Of a stretch of 64,000 bases of DNA, positions 9,946-22,089 are shown piece after piece. Position 1 is the first letter of the stretch. Each line of letters starts with the position of its first letter. This stretch comes from Posidonia oceanica (Eukaryota > Streptophyta > Magnoliopsida > Alismatales > Posidoniaceae): contig JAZBRS010000029.1 of NCBI GenBank assembly GCA_037176725.1, positions 126,017,001 to 126,081,000 of the forward strand, given 5' to 3'. Both the position numbers and the translations under genes were made by a program. Below the pieces are notes generated by a model. The model was not told the DNA's origin, did no database searches, and was given only the letters and a program-made list of their open reading frames with translations.

Positions 9946-11560
9946 GCTGATGCGGACCTCTTTGACTTCCTCTGCTGTGCCAATATTGATAACCTGTCTC
10001 TTCTTCGGCGTGGAGGTTAGGGCCCTCTAGGTCATCATCGTGGGGCTGGAATTCAGGTGGTGGTTCATCATTCTCATCTACGCCTGTATCGTCCTCCTCT
10101 TCGTATGCAATGAGTTATGAGAGGATCTCTTTCTCAAAGGTTGGGTCTGTGATGTTGAAGGAGTGGATGTGTTTCGCTTCCTGGCCCTGATGGTGTCTCA
10201 AAATGGTCATGCTCACCCGAGTGTTTCTGTATACTTGGTGGGTGACCTCTGCTTGAGTAGCAACTGGTCCTGCTGACTGGTTCGGCTATTCTGCCTGTCT
10301 TGTTGTTGCTGCCACTGCTTGGGCTACTACCGCTGCTATCGCTGCTGCTGCTTCCTCTTCCGCATCTCTTGATGTACTTGCGGGGAGTGTCAGGGACGGG
10401 CGGCCGTCCTCTAGGCAACTGATCTGTTTACTGTCGCCTGCTGCATTGCACGAGCATGACGTGTTGTACAAACCATCTAGACCCGCCTCCCGGCTGTAGA
10501 GTGATTAACTCATTTGGTCTAGTGGGTGCTGCTACTGATTCTTCTTCCAAGACCATGATAGATGGATTGTCTTCCTATTGGGAGGGATCCATGACCACAG
10601 CTTTCTCTTTCTTCACCGCTTGCTGTTCTGCAGCATCCTCCGCTAGTGTTGCAAGTTGTTCTTGGAACAGTAGTTCCAAGTCTCCGAGTATGCTGTCTAC
10701 CAGAGCCTCTGTAGTTGCTCCTTCCTCGTCATCTAAGGGTAAGTCAACATAGTAGGCGTTAATGGCCTCTTGAGACTCTTGCTCGGTTGTTCCCTTGCTT
10801 GTGTGGGTGCCTCTGGCCATTAGCTGCACTGCTGACCGAGGTGTCTGTTCTGCTACCGGCTGTCCAGACTGACTGACTGACTGATCTTCCGGCACGGTTG
10901 ACTGTGGTGCTGTGGCGACCAGGGATGCAAATAGGCTGGCCAGTGATGCAACTGGCGGGTGTACTGCCAAAGTCAATGCTGTGGCTGGAGGGGAGATAGA
11001 AGCGCTCCTCCAGAGGGCTAATAGTTGGACGATTGTGCTGGGCGGCAAAACGCCTACGTCCACTGGTGAAGGTGGTTGTATGGCTGCAGATGCCTTGGGG
11101 GCCCACCACAAGATTTGATTTGCTGAGGCAGATGGCTGTATGGCTGGTGAAGCTACCTGCGTTACTGGTGGTGCTGCTGATGAAGCGAGCTGAGTCGCGA
11201 AGCTGGCTGAACCGACTGACTGAGCTGCCAGAGAGGGTGACCGTTGTGCTGATGCGACTGCGAGCGGACTGGTGAATGGTGCCTGAGGGTGTGCTCCTAA
11301 CCCTAGTGCTGCTATTGTGGCTGTCGAAGGTGCTGGCAAAACTGCAGAAGTGGGAGAGACTGTCAACTTTGACACAGAACTCGTTGATTCTGCTGCTGTA
11401 TCAGTAGAAGGGAGGGTCAGGCAAACTGACCGAAATGTTGCTGGGCTGGACTAGACCTCTTTGTTGGTCCGAACGGCTTCCACTATGCCAGACTGCTCCT
11501 CATCTGAGTAGTAGTCCTCGATGCAAACCCATTCCTCTGTTGGCAGTAGGGGACTCTAGC
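9946..11560 (-). pseudogene. Pre-RT and linker region between protease and RT (E1)
   Basis: The RT-proximal part resembles E3 50759-51187, an acidic stretch followed by RAEFLAFLREYADIFALSYDDM in E3. Above it is a long low-complexity part (10575-11375) rich in Ala, Pro and Ser that ends in an acidic segment (LPLDDEEGATTEALVDSILGDLELLFQEQLA) also present in E3. No catalytic motif is visible. Ogre elements of legumes have an extra region and an intron between protease and RT; this stretch is in the right place, but no splice sites could be fixed here. Confidence 0.6.
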
Positions 11561-12038
11561 ACGGTTCTTGCTGTGCAGCAGCTTGGCTTTTATTTGGATT
11601 AAGGGCACCTGCATTGGTGAAGTTAGTGAGATCCCGAGGGACGACAATCTTCCAACTCCTCGAGTGCAGGCGTTCATCTTCATGGGGCTGCCAGTCATAC
11701 CCCAGACCTTCAGAGTCTTTTCGCTCTTCGACCGCGATCGGCTCGGCGATCCCTTGGCCGTATCGCCCGAGTGGTGTTCCCTTCACGTAGCCCCACCTGT
11801 GACAAAGGTTCTCGACCATCTGAAAGGGATTACTGTGAACGGTCAGGTAGCTGACATGCTCAAGATCGGGGATATAGTTAGCCGGCTCAAACCGATTAAC
11901 GCGGTACAAAATGTCAGAAAGTTTGGGATCAAACTGGACAGTCTGTTGAGATACAGAAGAGACCGCCTCGACTCGCTTCTTATCGAAGTTCTCCGCCATG
12001 ACAACGACAATGTCATCGCCCCAGTGGAACTTGATCAT
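11556..12038 (-). pseudogene. Post-protease domain of unknown function (E1)
   Basis: A 160-residue frame directly downstream of protease, beginning MIKFHWGDDIVVVMAENF and containing NRFEPANYIPDLEHV and NLCHRWGYVKGTPLGRYGQ. E3 has a close copy (52174-52833) in one frame with the end of protease. Conservation between two dead elements suggests it was part of the ancestral polyprotein. I do not recognise a named domain. Confidence 0.6.
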
Positions 12039-12062
12039 GTGGTGGAGGGTCGAGGGGATGAT

Positions 12063-13082
12063 TTAATGCTTGTGCAACCAAGGGCGCCCAAGTAGGAGGT
12101 TAAAAGTGGGTTCCAAGTCGACGATGTAGAATTCCACATCGAATATGACTAGGCCAATAGCAAGGGGAATAATCAGAATCCCCAAAGAGTCTTGGTGTGT
12201 GTTGTCAAAAGCTGTCATTTCCTTTGTGGCTAGCGTGATATCCTCGGCCTTGAATCCGAGCTTCATTGCTGTGCGCAAGGGGCAGACGTTAAGGCCTGCA
12301 CCGTTATCAACTAGCGTTAGGGGAATGCGGAAGTTTTTAAACTGCACTGTGACAAAGAGGGGTTGGTTGTGATTAATTCCCGCTGGAGGCAACTCATCAT
12401 TCGAAAAAGAGATGACTTGGGAAACCACAATCATTCTCACCATGTTCTCAAGGGTTGCAGACTCAATGGTTGGGGATACATGGGCAGCCTCGAACATGCG
12501 GAGGAAAGCCTCTCGGTGCTCAGAGGATGTATGGATAAGGTCCCAGATGGAAATGTCAGCTTTGATTTTTTTGAGCTGAGCAGTAATATCAGCTGAAGGC
12601 TGATCTTTTTTGGTAGAGGTAGAGGGTAGCGAAGTGGAAGGTTGAGTGGGATTCTTTGTCATTGAGGGCTTGGTGGGTTGTTTTGCTGGTGGGGGTAGAG
12701 TGGGCTCTGGATGGCTAGGCTTGGTTGCTGGTGCTGTAGGCTTGTAAACCCTTCCCAACCGCGTGACTTCTGCGCACATCTCTGTGGCGTAGTCATATGG
12801 CATGCGATGGGTATCCCTGGTCAGGTTGACAACTAGGGGAGTAGGAGTTGCGAGCTCAAGAGGGGCTGTTGGGATGTTTACTGGATGGTGGGGGAATTGG
12901 GAATGCTGCTGGGAAGGCCGTAAGGGTTCTGGCTGGGGCCTAGCTAGCAGGCAAACAAGTGGTTGAGCTTGGGGTTGCATGATGGGCCGTGCGGCAGAAC
13001 GCTCTGGCTTGGCATCCAAACGGATAATATGGATTCCCGACTCGGAGCCTAAGGAGCAACGTAACCTTAGGAAGGATGACAC
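12063..13082 (-). pseudogene. Gag C-terminus and aspartic protease (E1)
   Basis: Residues 1-230 are a Pro/Ala/Thr-rich gag tail containing HRMPYDYATEMCAEVTRLGRVY, a segment shared with E2 and E3, and an ISIWDLIHTSSEHREAFLRM segment. The last ~97 residues (12063-12354) are the retropepsin-like protease: LTLVDNGAGLNVCPL with the active-site Asp, then EFYIVDLEPTFNLLLGRPWLH at the C-terminal end. DNG instead of DTG/DSG is, as I recall, common in this clade. The frame begins with SSFLRLRCSLGSESGIHII, the scar of a deletion that removed the zinc knuckle (compare E3 53586-53974). Confidence 0.85.
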
Positions 13083-13099
13083 TTAGTGGTTCCACTAGT

Positions 13100-14907
13100 G
13101 GAGTGAAGCGACGCTGTTCGTGTTAGGCCGTCTCTGCCCTTGGTATTGTCCTTGCCGAATCGCTACGGCAGGATAAATCGGTCGAGTGGTGGTTGTGATT
13201 TGTGGAGTGGGAGGTTCCCTAGGTGCAGGTGCATAAACTATCTGATTCGGCACAGCAGGGGAGTCGACGTATGCAATGACAGTTCTCAAAGGATCCCTTC
13301 TCCTAGGGTGGCTGTTGTTGCTGCCGGTGTTGTTGTTGCTATTGCTGCTGCTGCCACTATTTTTGTTGTTGGGGGCGGTGCTTACTTGGCAAACGCAGAG
13401 AGCGCAGGGAAGTTGCCACTCTGCAGCGAGCTCTCCACATGAGTGCCAGCCCGAATCAGAGATGATAAGGTGGTGATAGGCTGTATGCTAAGCAGAGCTC
13501 TAGTGGATGGCTACGCGCCTCCGATAACGATCTCAATAGACTCCTCGTCAGAGGGCCTATCACGAACCTGTGAGGCGAGGGCGCACCAGCGGCCGACGTA
13601 CTCCCCGAACGGCTCGTTGGGCTTCTGCTTATTGGCGATCAGATCTTCACACTTTGGGACCAGGTCCAGATTGAAGGAGTACTATTCCAGGAACGCCTGA
13701 CTGAGGTTGTTTCAAGTCTTAATGGTGGTGATATCAAGGAAAGTGAACCACTTGAGGGTCGGGCCAGTCAGACTCTTTTGAAACAAGCGGATTAGATGGG
13801 AAATAGGGAAACCCCTACCATTATACTTGTCAAAGTTTGGGATTTGGAATTTCGGTGGGAGCATCGCCTCTAGGAAATAGCAGGGGTCTCGGATTTGGTA
13901 GGATTGGCGATCATCGCCCTGCAATAGACGTAGTGCTTTCTCCAGGTCACCCATCCTATTGAGGAGGGCATCTGGAGCCGCTGCCGATGGTGCAACTTGG
14001 ATGGGGGGCGCATACGCTGAATGGGTCGCACCTAAGTGCTCCTCCGGATCCACTATCACGTCACCTGATGATGTGATGTGAGGGCCAGCGTATCCGTGCA
14101 TGGGTGTAGTGTATGGTGGTATGCATGTTGGGGAAGGAACATGCTGATGTATAGGGTAGGGGTAGGAGGAATGCTGTGCGGTGATTAGTGTAGAGTGCTG
14201 GAGCAACAGCTGCTGCGCTGGCATGGTGCCGGGCCGTGGGCTCGAGGGGTACTGTGCTCCAACCAACTCGAGGGGTTGGCCACTAGGTGGCAGAGTAATA
14301 TGTTATGCCGTGAGTGGTGTGAATGCAGAAGGCAGAGGTTGCGCCCCCATCACTGGAGCTGTGAGTAGTTGAGGTGACAGCTGGGGCGAAGGTGCAGTAG
14401 GAAAAGCCTGGAATGTAGGAGCAGGCTGCAGGGAAACCTCAGGAGCAGTGGGAACTACAGAGGGGCGAACAGATAGAGTCATACCTTGGAATACCTGGGC
14501 ATGCTCAATCAGATGCTGATACTGCACGTCAAGGTTCCGTCAGTGGGAATGCTAAGGTGCAGGGTCGGCGAGGGACCAGATCCAAGAGGTAAGGACACAG
14601 ACTGTCCAGAAGGCAGGGATCCTATGGCAGAAGTCGCCACAGCAGGAAGGGTGTTAAAAGTGACATAGCCCTGGGAAGGAGGAGTCATGGGTGCCTCCGG
14701 AGCACGAGTGGCGGTCACCGTAACAGACTCAGTGATAGGCTCCGGACGGGTGACCCAATGCCCGTAAGCAAACAGAGGTTCCCCAGGCATTGGAAAGTGG
14801 GATGCATGGGGAGAGACAGTAGAAGTTAAAGTGAGAGAGGGGGAGACTGAAAGGGGGGTCTCCTCCACGGTAGCAGAAGGTAGAGGCTCATTGGTGAACT
14901 GGGCCAT
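13100..14907 (-). pseudogene. gag (E1)
   Basis: Likely start is the Met at 14905 (MAQFTNEPLPS), matching the E2 start at 27273 (MAQRVSEPSLS). The N-terminal part (14303-14907) is rich in Pro, Ser and Thr. The central part (13712-14266) holds MGDLEKALRLLQG and the capsid-like segment LFQKSLTGPTLKWFT. About 17 residues present in E3 (AYYGDLAQLQAEERS) are missing. The C-terminal part (13100-13710) has stops and a Gln/Asn-rich repeat (GTTGTTGTT-type DNA at 13316-13370). No CCHC knuckle remains. Its role would be the capsid of the virus-like particle. Confidence 0.8.
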
Positions 14908-16058
14908 ATCTGACCGTGAGCGAGTGAGAATAGGGCTGCGACGGTAAACGAGAGGACGGGTCCTAGGACGAGCTATTGTCGCAAAGGCAGACAGCTTGGG
15001 AGGGGATGGTTGAGAAAAGGTGCCACAACAGGGGCGTCAGTGAAAGAAAAGGTTGAAGCTCTTGCTAGGGAACTCGCTCACTGACCTGTACGACAAGACG
15101 CAACACAAAGAAACACAGGTGTTAAAACCCGAAAGCAAAATGCAAATGTATTTAATTGTAGTATGAATGGCACTCATGCAAATGCATGCATTCTAGTATG
15201 CTCTCTCTCACCAGTCTAGTGTGTCCTAGTAGGTTCTCTACTTCGGACTCTCACAGGTGTATGGGTCACAGACTCAGTAGAAAGCAAGGTTCTCGTCTAA
15301 ATCTTGGCCAAAGCTCAGGCAAACAACGGGTGGTGCGTTAGGAGCCTCGATCCTACCAAAGCATGGACTGTATCCTCTACTAACATCGACACGACCCCTG
15401 ACAAGGGAGAACAGACCGACCAACTTGCCCCACACCAAAGAAATGGAGCAAGAGACCGATACTGCCCTTCTCAGACTGGTAGGTGGACTCAGAAATGAGA
15501 AGATGCATGCCCTATATGATTATTCATGCAAACATGATTAAAACTTTTACTTGCATGTTTTATTAACCTAAGGAGGATGAAGGTGTGTTTGTGTCTCTAG
15601 TTGTTCCTAGAATTGATTTACTTACCATTTTTAATTAATCATGGGGAAAGCAATTAATCTCTAATTGTCCATAGGCTTAGTGCAAAAAAAAGAAGAAAAT
15701 CACCCAATTATGGCAAGCATAACATCACACATCATTACAAAAGACATGCTCATGGTATGTGTTAGTGTTGTGTCACATGATTAGTGAAAATAAAAGACAA
15801 TCAACACATCAAAAGGCATGTACAAGCATGGCATGTGCATAAGTGAAGTGGCATAGCATATTTGTGTAAAATAAGCCAAACACCAAGCAAAAGGCATGGA
15901 TTAATGCGCTAATCGGGCAAATATGGTAATTAAATGCTAAGATAAGCAAAATGCATTAATTAACGCGACAGTTAAGTAAACATGGTAATTAAATGCTAAG
16001 CTAAGCAAAAAGTAAGCCATACAGAAGTGGAAAGGTGGAAAGCGAAAGCCGGAGTCTT
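14908..16058 (-). other. 5' leader of E1
   Basis: Non-coding leader between PBS and gag. An acceptor-like sequence (pyrimidine tract then GTACAG|GTCAGTGAG on the minus strand) lies at 15081-15110 and matches E2 at 27070-27105. A 60-base direct repeat containing TGGTAATTAAATGCTAAG occurs at about 15922 and 15982. The rest is AT-rich with no coding signal. Confidence 0.6.
15086..15090 (-). other. Splice-acceptor-like site upstream of E1 gag
   Basis: On the minus strand a T-rich tract ends in GTACAG, followed by GTCAGTGAGCGAGTTCC. E2 reads GTTACAG then GTTAGAGAGTGAGTTCC at the same distance (about 180 bases) from the gag Met. Conservation across the AG in two diverged elements supports a real acceptor. 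Confidence 0.5.
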
Positions 16059-16079
16059 GCATCTCTAGCGGAGTCGCCA
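16059..16079 (-). other. Primer binding site of E1
   Basis: On the minus strand TGGCGACTCCGCTAGAGATGC starts 6 bases inside the LTR end at 16086. It has the TGGCGACTCCGCT form typical of Ogre-like elements. The matching tRNA was not identified. Confidence 0.75.
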
Positions 16080-16085
16080 CTTTCT

Positions 16086-18687
16086 TGTGATCGTCTCGAA
16101 ACCACGGCTGCACGCTGCCAGAGCTCACGTACGCTGACCGATCTGAGAGGTCACGGCCAACGGTAAATCTGAGGAAGGACACTCAACTCGAAAACACTGG
16201 AAAAGGCGAAAGACGCAAGGAAAAACAAAGAAAAAGAAATGGAGTCGCCACCTAATCTATTAAAAGTCGGGAGACTAGGAAAATCGTACGCGAAAACATG
16301 TAAAAAAACTGATGTAGTTAAAAACATGCAAATCCGATCCAAATGTGTATGACACAAGGTCAATGCGGTCCAGAGAAAGGGTAAGGACTCTTGTTACGTG
16401 TGGGGAAGGTGTTAGGCACCCTCGAAATGCCTGAGGAAGTCGGTCTTTCTTGGCTAATCCGCTCTTGTGTGGCTAATGTTTGCGTATAACGTCGGTTTAT
16501 GTTCGCCCGAGGGCGGTATGCAATATGCAGTTATAAACCATGGAAAGCTTAGCAAAACCATGCTAAAATGGCTAATTAAAGTTAAAATACCGCGGTGAAA
16601 TGATAAACGAGTTAGGGAAACAAAACAAAGGCATAAAACTAGAAAGCCAGTATCAAACTACGTGCCTGTATGCTGGAACATACACGTGGAAGCGACCAAA
16701 GATGGAAACGACGTTCAAATTGAAAATTGTGCTCGAAACAGGGTGCAGTAAGTCTTAAAACGTTAGATGCTGGAGTATCCAGCGTCTTATGTAAGACGTT
16801 GGAATACTCTGCGTCCAACATAGAGAGCAAAAATCTACAGAAAACATGCGTATTTTGGAAAACAAGAATCTTAATGCCACATGAAAGCTATGGATAAGTA
16901 AACCAAGCTAGGCAACCAAAGAAATAATGATCAAAGCGTAGAAACAAAAGCAAGCATGCAATCTGGATGATGCAAACTCAGGGTGTTAAACGCTATATAC
17001 CTTGTGTCTTACGTAAGACGCAGCTATTCACAGCGTCTAACACAGAGAGCACAGATCCTGTAAAAAAAACTGGCATGCATGCAAAGGATCAAAGAAACAT
17101 GGAAATCAGAGAGCAATTGGAAAGGAATCAACAACCTGGCATGCATTCGTAACTCAAACAAACATTCCAAAAGGATTTTAAGTGCCAACACTGGAAAATA
17201 AGACTCTGGGGTGTAGGACGTTGAAATCCACTACGTTTTACATAGGACGTTGGGATCCTCAGCATCCAACGCCTAGGAAAGCTATTTTGATAAAAGGCAG
17301 GAAGAATCCCCAAAAAAATCATTAGCATACGATCTAAAACATGATATCAGAGGCTCATGGGAACACATGCAACATATTAATCCACAGAGGACCATTCAAA
17401 ACACATTAGCAGATGAAAATAAATTAAAATGGGGACTGAGGCATAAGACACTGGGATAGGGCACGTCTTACATAAGACACACAATATCCTGCGTTTTACA
17501 CTCAGGGATGTTTTAGAAAAGGGGGGTGAAAACCAAGCAAGATTAGCATGAAATCTAACTAGACATGCATGAATCCATGATAAGAACACACACCAAGCTT
17601 CAGATATCATAAAACATTGATCCCACTTGTAAAAGGAAATAAAAAAGCATCAAAAGAACAAGTAGGGCGTAGGACGTTGGGAAAGGATGCGTCTAACGTA
17701 AGTGGCACCAGTTCCTGCGTCTTACTGGTTAGGGTGCTTCTAGGCATGATCTAGCATCCAAATCGATTGAAAACTGAGAATTAACTACCTAGTAAGCAAG
17801 AGTAAGTAAAAACGAACATAATCATGTATTTAAAGCAAGATATGGGCTTGTGGATTGCTCTACCCACTTTCGCCCTCTTGCCGCCGGTGTTCATGGCATT
17901 TCCGGCCATCTAGGAGGCCGAAGAGCCATGAAGCTCGACTGTGAGGCTTCATGAGGATGAGGGAGGAGTGAGGAACTCAGTGAGGGAGAGAGGAAACGGC
18001 CTGCGTCCCTTCCTCACCTCCACTGATGATCGCCGGCAGCCGCTCGCGTCATCGGCCGTTGAGACGGCCGAGAGCTCAAGAATGGGACCTGATGAGTCGA
18101 ACGGAGGAGGAACAGGATGGGAAAGCTTCCTGTGACCTCAAGCAAGCCATGGGGTCCGAGACAGAGGCTGCCACACACTCACAGGCTGGTGGCCTCGTGC
18201 GGCCGGCGAATGCATCGTCGGACTCCAACGAGCAAGCAAAAAAGGAGTATGCAGTGTGAATTAAGTGTAGAAATCGATCCATTCTACTACGACGAGCACA
18301 CCTAAGCTATGGGTAAGAGAAAATTACCTGTGTGCAGTTGGGAGTTGGTGTGTGCAGCCCACCAGAGTTGATGGACGGCGACAGACGGCAAGCTCGGATG
18401 AGTGGCCTGAAGGCAGGGGAAATGCACGGGGAGGTTTCTCTCGCACGGGGGAAGCTCTCTGGATCACTCGGAAAGGCTGGGGATTCGTTGGAGCTCTGAT
18501 TTTTTCTCAGCAGTGGGTGTTGTGGCAGTGGAAGGAAATGGGTTCACAGTTTTGTCGGTGAGGTCTGTGCAAGAAGGACGGTGGCAGGAGGTCGTCGTCA
18601 GGCCGGAGGGGATGGGTAGTAAGTGGGAGTAAGTGATGCAGGGTGGCAGGCAGTCACGGAAGTCTTCTGTAGGTGACGGCGAGTAAG
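16086..18687 (-). mobile_element. 5' LTR of E1 (LTR1b), distal part
   Basis: On the minus strand the LTR ends GATCACA at 16086, right beside the PBS. It carries a PBS-like copy (GGAGTCGCCA on the plus strand, 16241-16250), the conserved stem-loop near 16395-16425, the module array at 16747-17725, and a G/C-rich leader with a donor-like CACAG|GTAATT (18326-18330). The LTR is interrupted at 18688 by S1; a 48-base piece reappears at 23044-23091. Sequence beyond 40973 may be its U3 or another LTR. Confidence 0.75.
16747..17725 (-). repeat. Five-copy array of the palindromic LTR module
   Basis: Five copies of a ~226-base unit, each with one composite palindrome. The centres are at about 16790, 17012, 17241, 17471 and 17697. 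The best-kept core is GTGTCTTACGTAAGACGC (17004-17021). Each core is flanked at 10-12 bases by outward half-sites such as GTTAAACGC and GCGTCTAACAC. Sequence between the cores is only weakly similar. Confidence 0.85.
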
Positions 18688-19639
18688 TGTAGCTATCCCG
18701 TCCCGTGAATCCCAGACTGGCGAGGGGCCCAAGAAGAGAGAGAGGTCACTATGAGTGCGACGCGAAGAGAGAAAACAAAGATAAAGCAAAAACGGAGTCG
18801 CCACCTAATCTATTCAATCGGGAGATGAGGAAAATCAAGGGAAATGCAATAAAGCATAAAAACGAATTCAATGCTATGCAAAATGATTGACTCATGCCAA
18901 GGATGAGGGCAAAATGGTCAGTGTGGGTCCAAAGAAAGGGTAAGGACTCCTGTTACGTGCGGGGAAGGTGTTAGGCACCCCCGACACACCCAACGAATCG
19001 GTCTTTCTTGGCTATTCGCTCGCATTTGCAGGAATTTCGGCAATGATTACCTTTAGCTGTACGCCCGTAGGCGATAGATGCCATGCCATGCTATGAATGC
19101 CTTAATGCCTAAATGCCTGAATGCCATGCATGAGAAATTAAACGTGCAGCCTATGTGCTCAACAGCGCTGCCTGTGTTCCGAACCGGGCGAACCCTGGTT
19201 CGTAAGAACTCCAAGCAGTAAGCATCACTGTCCTAAATGCAATGCAGGCGATAAAACATAACGCCGATAAAACCACGCAATGCAAGTACGACATGCAAAG
19301 GGGAAAGGAAACAAGGGTGGAAAAGCCAAGTAAAGCCACATGATTCAAGTGTAAAACAAGCAAAGGGGAAAGAAAATAAGGGCCGAAAATCCTAATCTAC
19401 AAGCACGAGAAAACAAGGTGCGAAAACAAGACATGCAGTGTAGGTGACAGGCAATAAGTGATATGCAGTGATTCAGATGGACTTATCTTGAAGATCTGAG
19501 GCCTGATCTGAGATAACTTTGGTTAGAATGAAAGATCATTTAACGAGGAAGACCTGGATAGTTAGATCGTGAAGATCCAACGGTCCGATCAAAAGTTATT
19601 CAGGTTTCAAGCCAGATGGCTCAAGGGCCAGAAAAAGTG

Positions 19640-20960
19640 ATCTAAGTGGAGGCCTAAGTGCAAATTACCCCTATGTGTGTGCAATGTAGGATGTCCTACA
19701 TGCAATGAGGCTAACAATGCTCAAACAAGTGCAAGAGTGCAGTATGCAATGATATGAAGATGCAATGCATGTAAAAATGCAAAGGTAGGGACCTAAATGC
19801 AATTAAGGAAAACTGCAGGGGCCTAAGTGCAATGCTATGGAAAAGATGCATTGCAGCAGTTAAGGTGCAATGAGAACTAATGGTGCAACATGGCAAAGTA
19901 GTAGAAGTAAAATGCATGCAAAGGAAGAAGATAAGGACCTAAATGCAATATAGGAAAACTATGGGATTTTATGTGCCAAGCAGAGCAATTATGAATGCAT
20001 GCAATAGGTGGACCTATGTGCAGTTTAGAAAACATGCTGGGCTAATATGCAATGCAAAATAAACATACAAGCATGCAAGTAGTTAAAATTAGGATCAACA
20101 TACAATTAGCACAAACTATTGGACTAAATTGCAAAAGCCAGATAAACAGGCAAGCATGCAGTGATCTTAGCATTTTTGGACTACATATGTAATTAAAACA
20201 AACTATTGTACTTTACTGCAATGCAATATGATTTAAAATGCAACTTAAATGACATTTAAATGCATGTAGGACTTGAATGCAAATAAAACAAGTTATTGGA
20301 TTAAACAGCAATGCAATATAGTTTAAAACATGATTTAAATGAATGATTGAAAGCAAACTGGACTGATATGCAATTAAAATATATTTTTGGGTTCTCATGC
20401 AATGTAATAAGGTAAAAATGCAGAATTAAATTACTGATTCATAACAGATTGGACTGAAATGCAATTACAACATATTTTTAGATTTTTCTGCAAGGCAATA
20501 AGGTTAAAATAGGAATTTAAATGAATGATGGATGATCTGAGGACTTAGATGCAATAAAAGTAAACTATAGGATTAAAATGCAATGTAATAAGGTAAAAAT
20601 GACATTTAAATGCTGTGATGAATAAACTGAGGACTGTAATGTAATAAAACTAACTACAGGATTAAAATACAATGTAATAAAGTAAAAAACAGATTAAATG
20701 AAATGCTGTAACTGATTAAGGACTAACATGCAAATAAATTAAAGTACGGAATTTAAATGCAATGCAATATAGTTTAAATGCAGAATTAAATGAAATCTAA
20801 ACTGATGTTGGACTGACTTGCAAATAAAATAAAACTAAGGGCTGAAATGCAATGTAATAATGTTAAAAACAGAAATTAAATAACTTCAATTGAAAGCTGG
20901 ACTTGAATGTAAATAAAATAAACTTAAGGGTTTTATTTCAATTCAAAAACGAAACTTAAG
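19640..20960 (-). repeat. Degenerate repeats of a GGACCTAAATGCAAT-type motif (S1)
   Basis: Many imperfect copies of a motif meaning TTGCATTTAGGTCC on the minus strand are spread over ~1.3 kb, with AT-rich filler. S2 has the same array forwards (38940-40020). It lies between the donor-like site and the conserved 3' part of the LTR, where other LTRs have the palindromic module array. Confidence 0.75.
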
Positions 20961-22089
20961 AAATAAAACATTTAACTTAAACGCTACAGTGCTACAGTGT
21001 CTGTCGACACTTGCAGCACTGCGCTGGGGAAGGAGGAGGCGCTGGCAGCGGTCCGGCAGGCGGGAGGCATGGCGGCGAGGTCCGAGGGCCAGAGGCTGCT
21101 GCAGCGGAGGCCCCGGTGGCACGGGCGGCACGCGAGGGGCCGGGAGGCAGTCTGCCGACTTCTACAAATTTTTGCAGAGAAGTCCGGCGAGCGTGCGAGT
21201 GTTGGGAGCTGCTGCTACCGTGGGGAGGCGTGCGGTTGTGCTGCCGGAGCCGAGGCGGAGCTGAGGGCATGCTGCGGAGGAGCTGGGACGGCCTGGAACG
21301 CTGCGCGGGCGTCAGCGGAAGCAAACCATCGCCGGAGAAGGCGTAGCTCACGGTGGAGCTCAAAAAGCTAACTAAGGTGCGAAAAATAAAAAGGAAAAGC
21401 TGGGAGGCTACTCAGGCAAGCTAGGAAGCTAATAACGGTATCAGTTACCTGCATGGAAGGTTGGATCGGGCTGGTGACCTGTAGTGGGTGTTGTTGTCCG
21501 GCGATGGCTCGTGGATGCACGCGAGGGGCCGGGAGGTGTGCGGCGAGGTTCGGGCGAGTTGCAGGCGCACCGAGGGTGACTCAGGTGCGCCCAAATGTTT
21601 GTTCGATTGCTCAGAGCAGGATTTCGGATTTTGGGTGTGCTGCGGAAATTTGAGCTTTTTCCAGCAATGTGGCTCTCTCTGGGTTGTTGTGTCTCCCCCT
21701 CTGGATTGGTGGAGGTCTCAAGAAGGTGAAGGAGAGGTTTGTGGAGGCTTCTAGGCTGTGTTTGCAGTGAAGAGAAAAGAAGGGATCCTCTGTGATGGGT
21801 TGGGTTTTGCTGTGTGTAGCTGCTGCATTTGGGCAAGTGTGGGTGTGGATTGTCGTCCCCCACCCCCCCCCCCTGTGTGAAGGCTGTAGGAGGTGATTGA
21901 GCTCTCTGTGTGTTGTGAATTCCCCCCTCCTGTGTGTGATGTTTGTGGGTGGAGGTGAAGGTCGTGCTCCCTTGGTCCTCGGCCACAGAGGTGGCAAGGT
22001 ATGGGGTGATGGAGGTTGTGGGGTGATGGCATAGTGGAGTGTCAAGGTGTTTGAGAAAGGAGGGAATCCGTGGGGGAAGGAGGCTGCTG

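Larger units (their letters stand above)
7141..16085 (-). mobile_element. Internal region of Tat/Ogre element E1 (reverse)
   Basis: On the minus strand the order is PBS, 5' leader, gag, protease, a long linker, RT, RNase H, second RNase H, then only the start of integrase. The second RNase H and the long gag place it in the Tat/Ogre group of Ty3/gypsy elements. The integrase core, chromatin-end domain, 3' untranslated repeats and polypurine tract are missing: sequence jumps from the zinc-binding part of integrase to non-pol sequence at 7141. Numerous stops, an RT duplication and gag deletions show a long-dead copy. Confidence 0.85.

Noticed and set aside
20985..21370. Overlapping G/C-rich open frames on both strands
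   Set aside because: They lie in the leader of solo LTR S1, have Arg/Gly/Ala-biased low-complexity products and no domain; they reflect base composition.
21862..21873. Run of C as a possible regulatory or structural signal
   Set aside because: A short homopolymer in U3 of S1 with no counterpart in S2; it could be a sequencing-length artefact.
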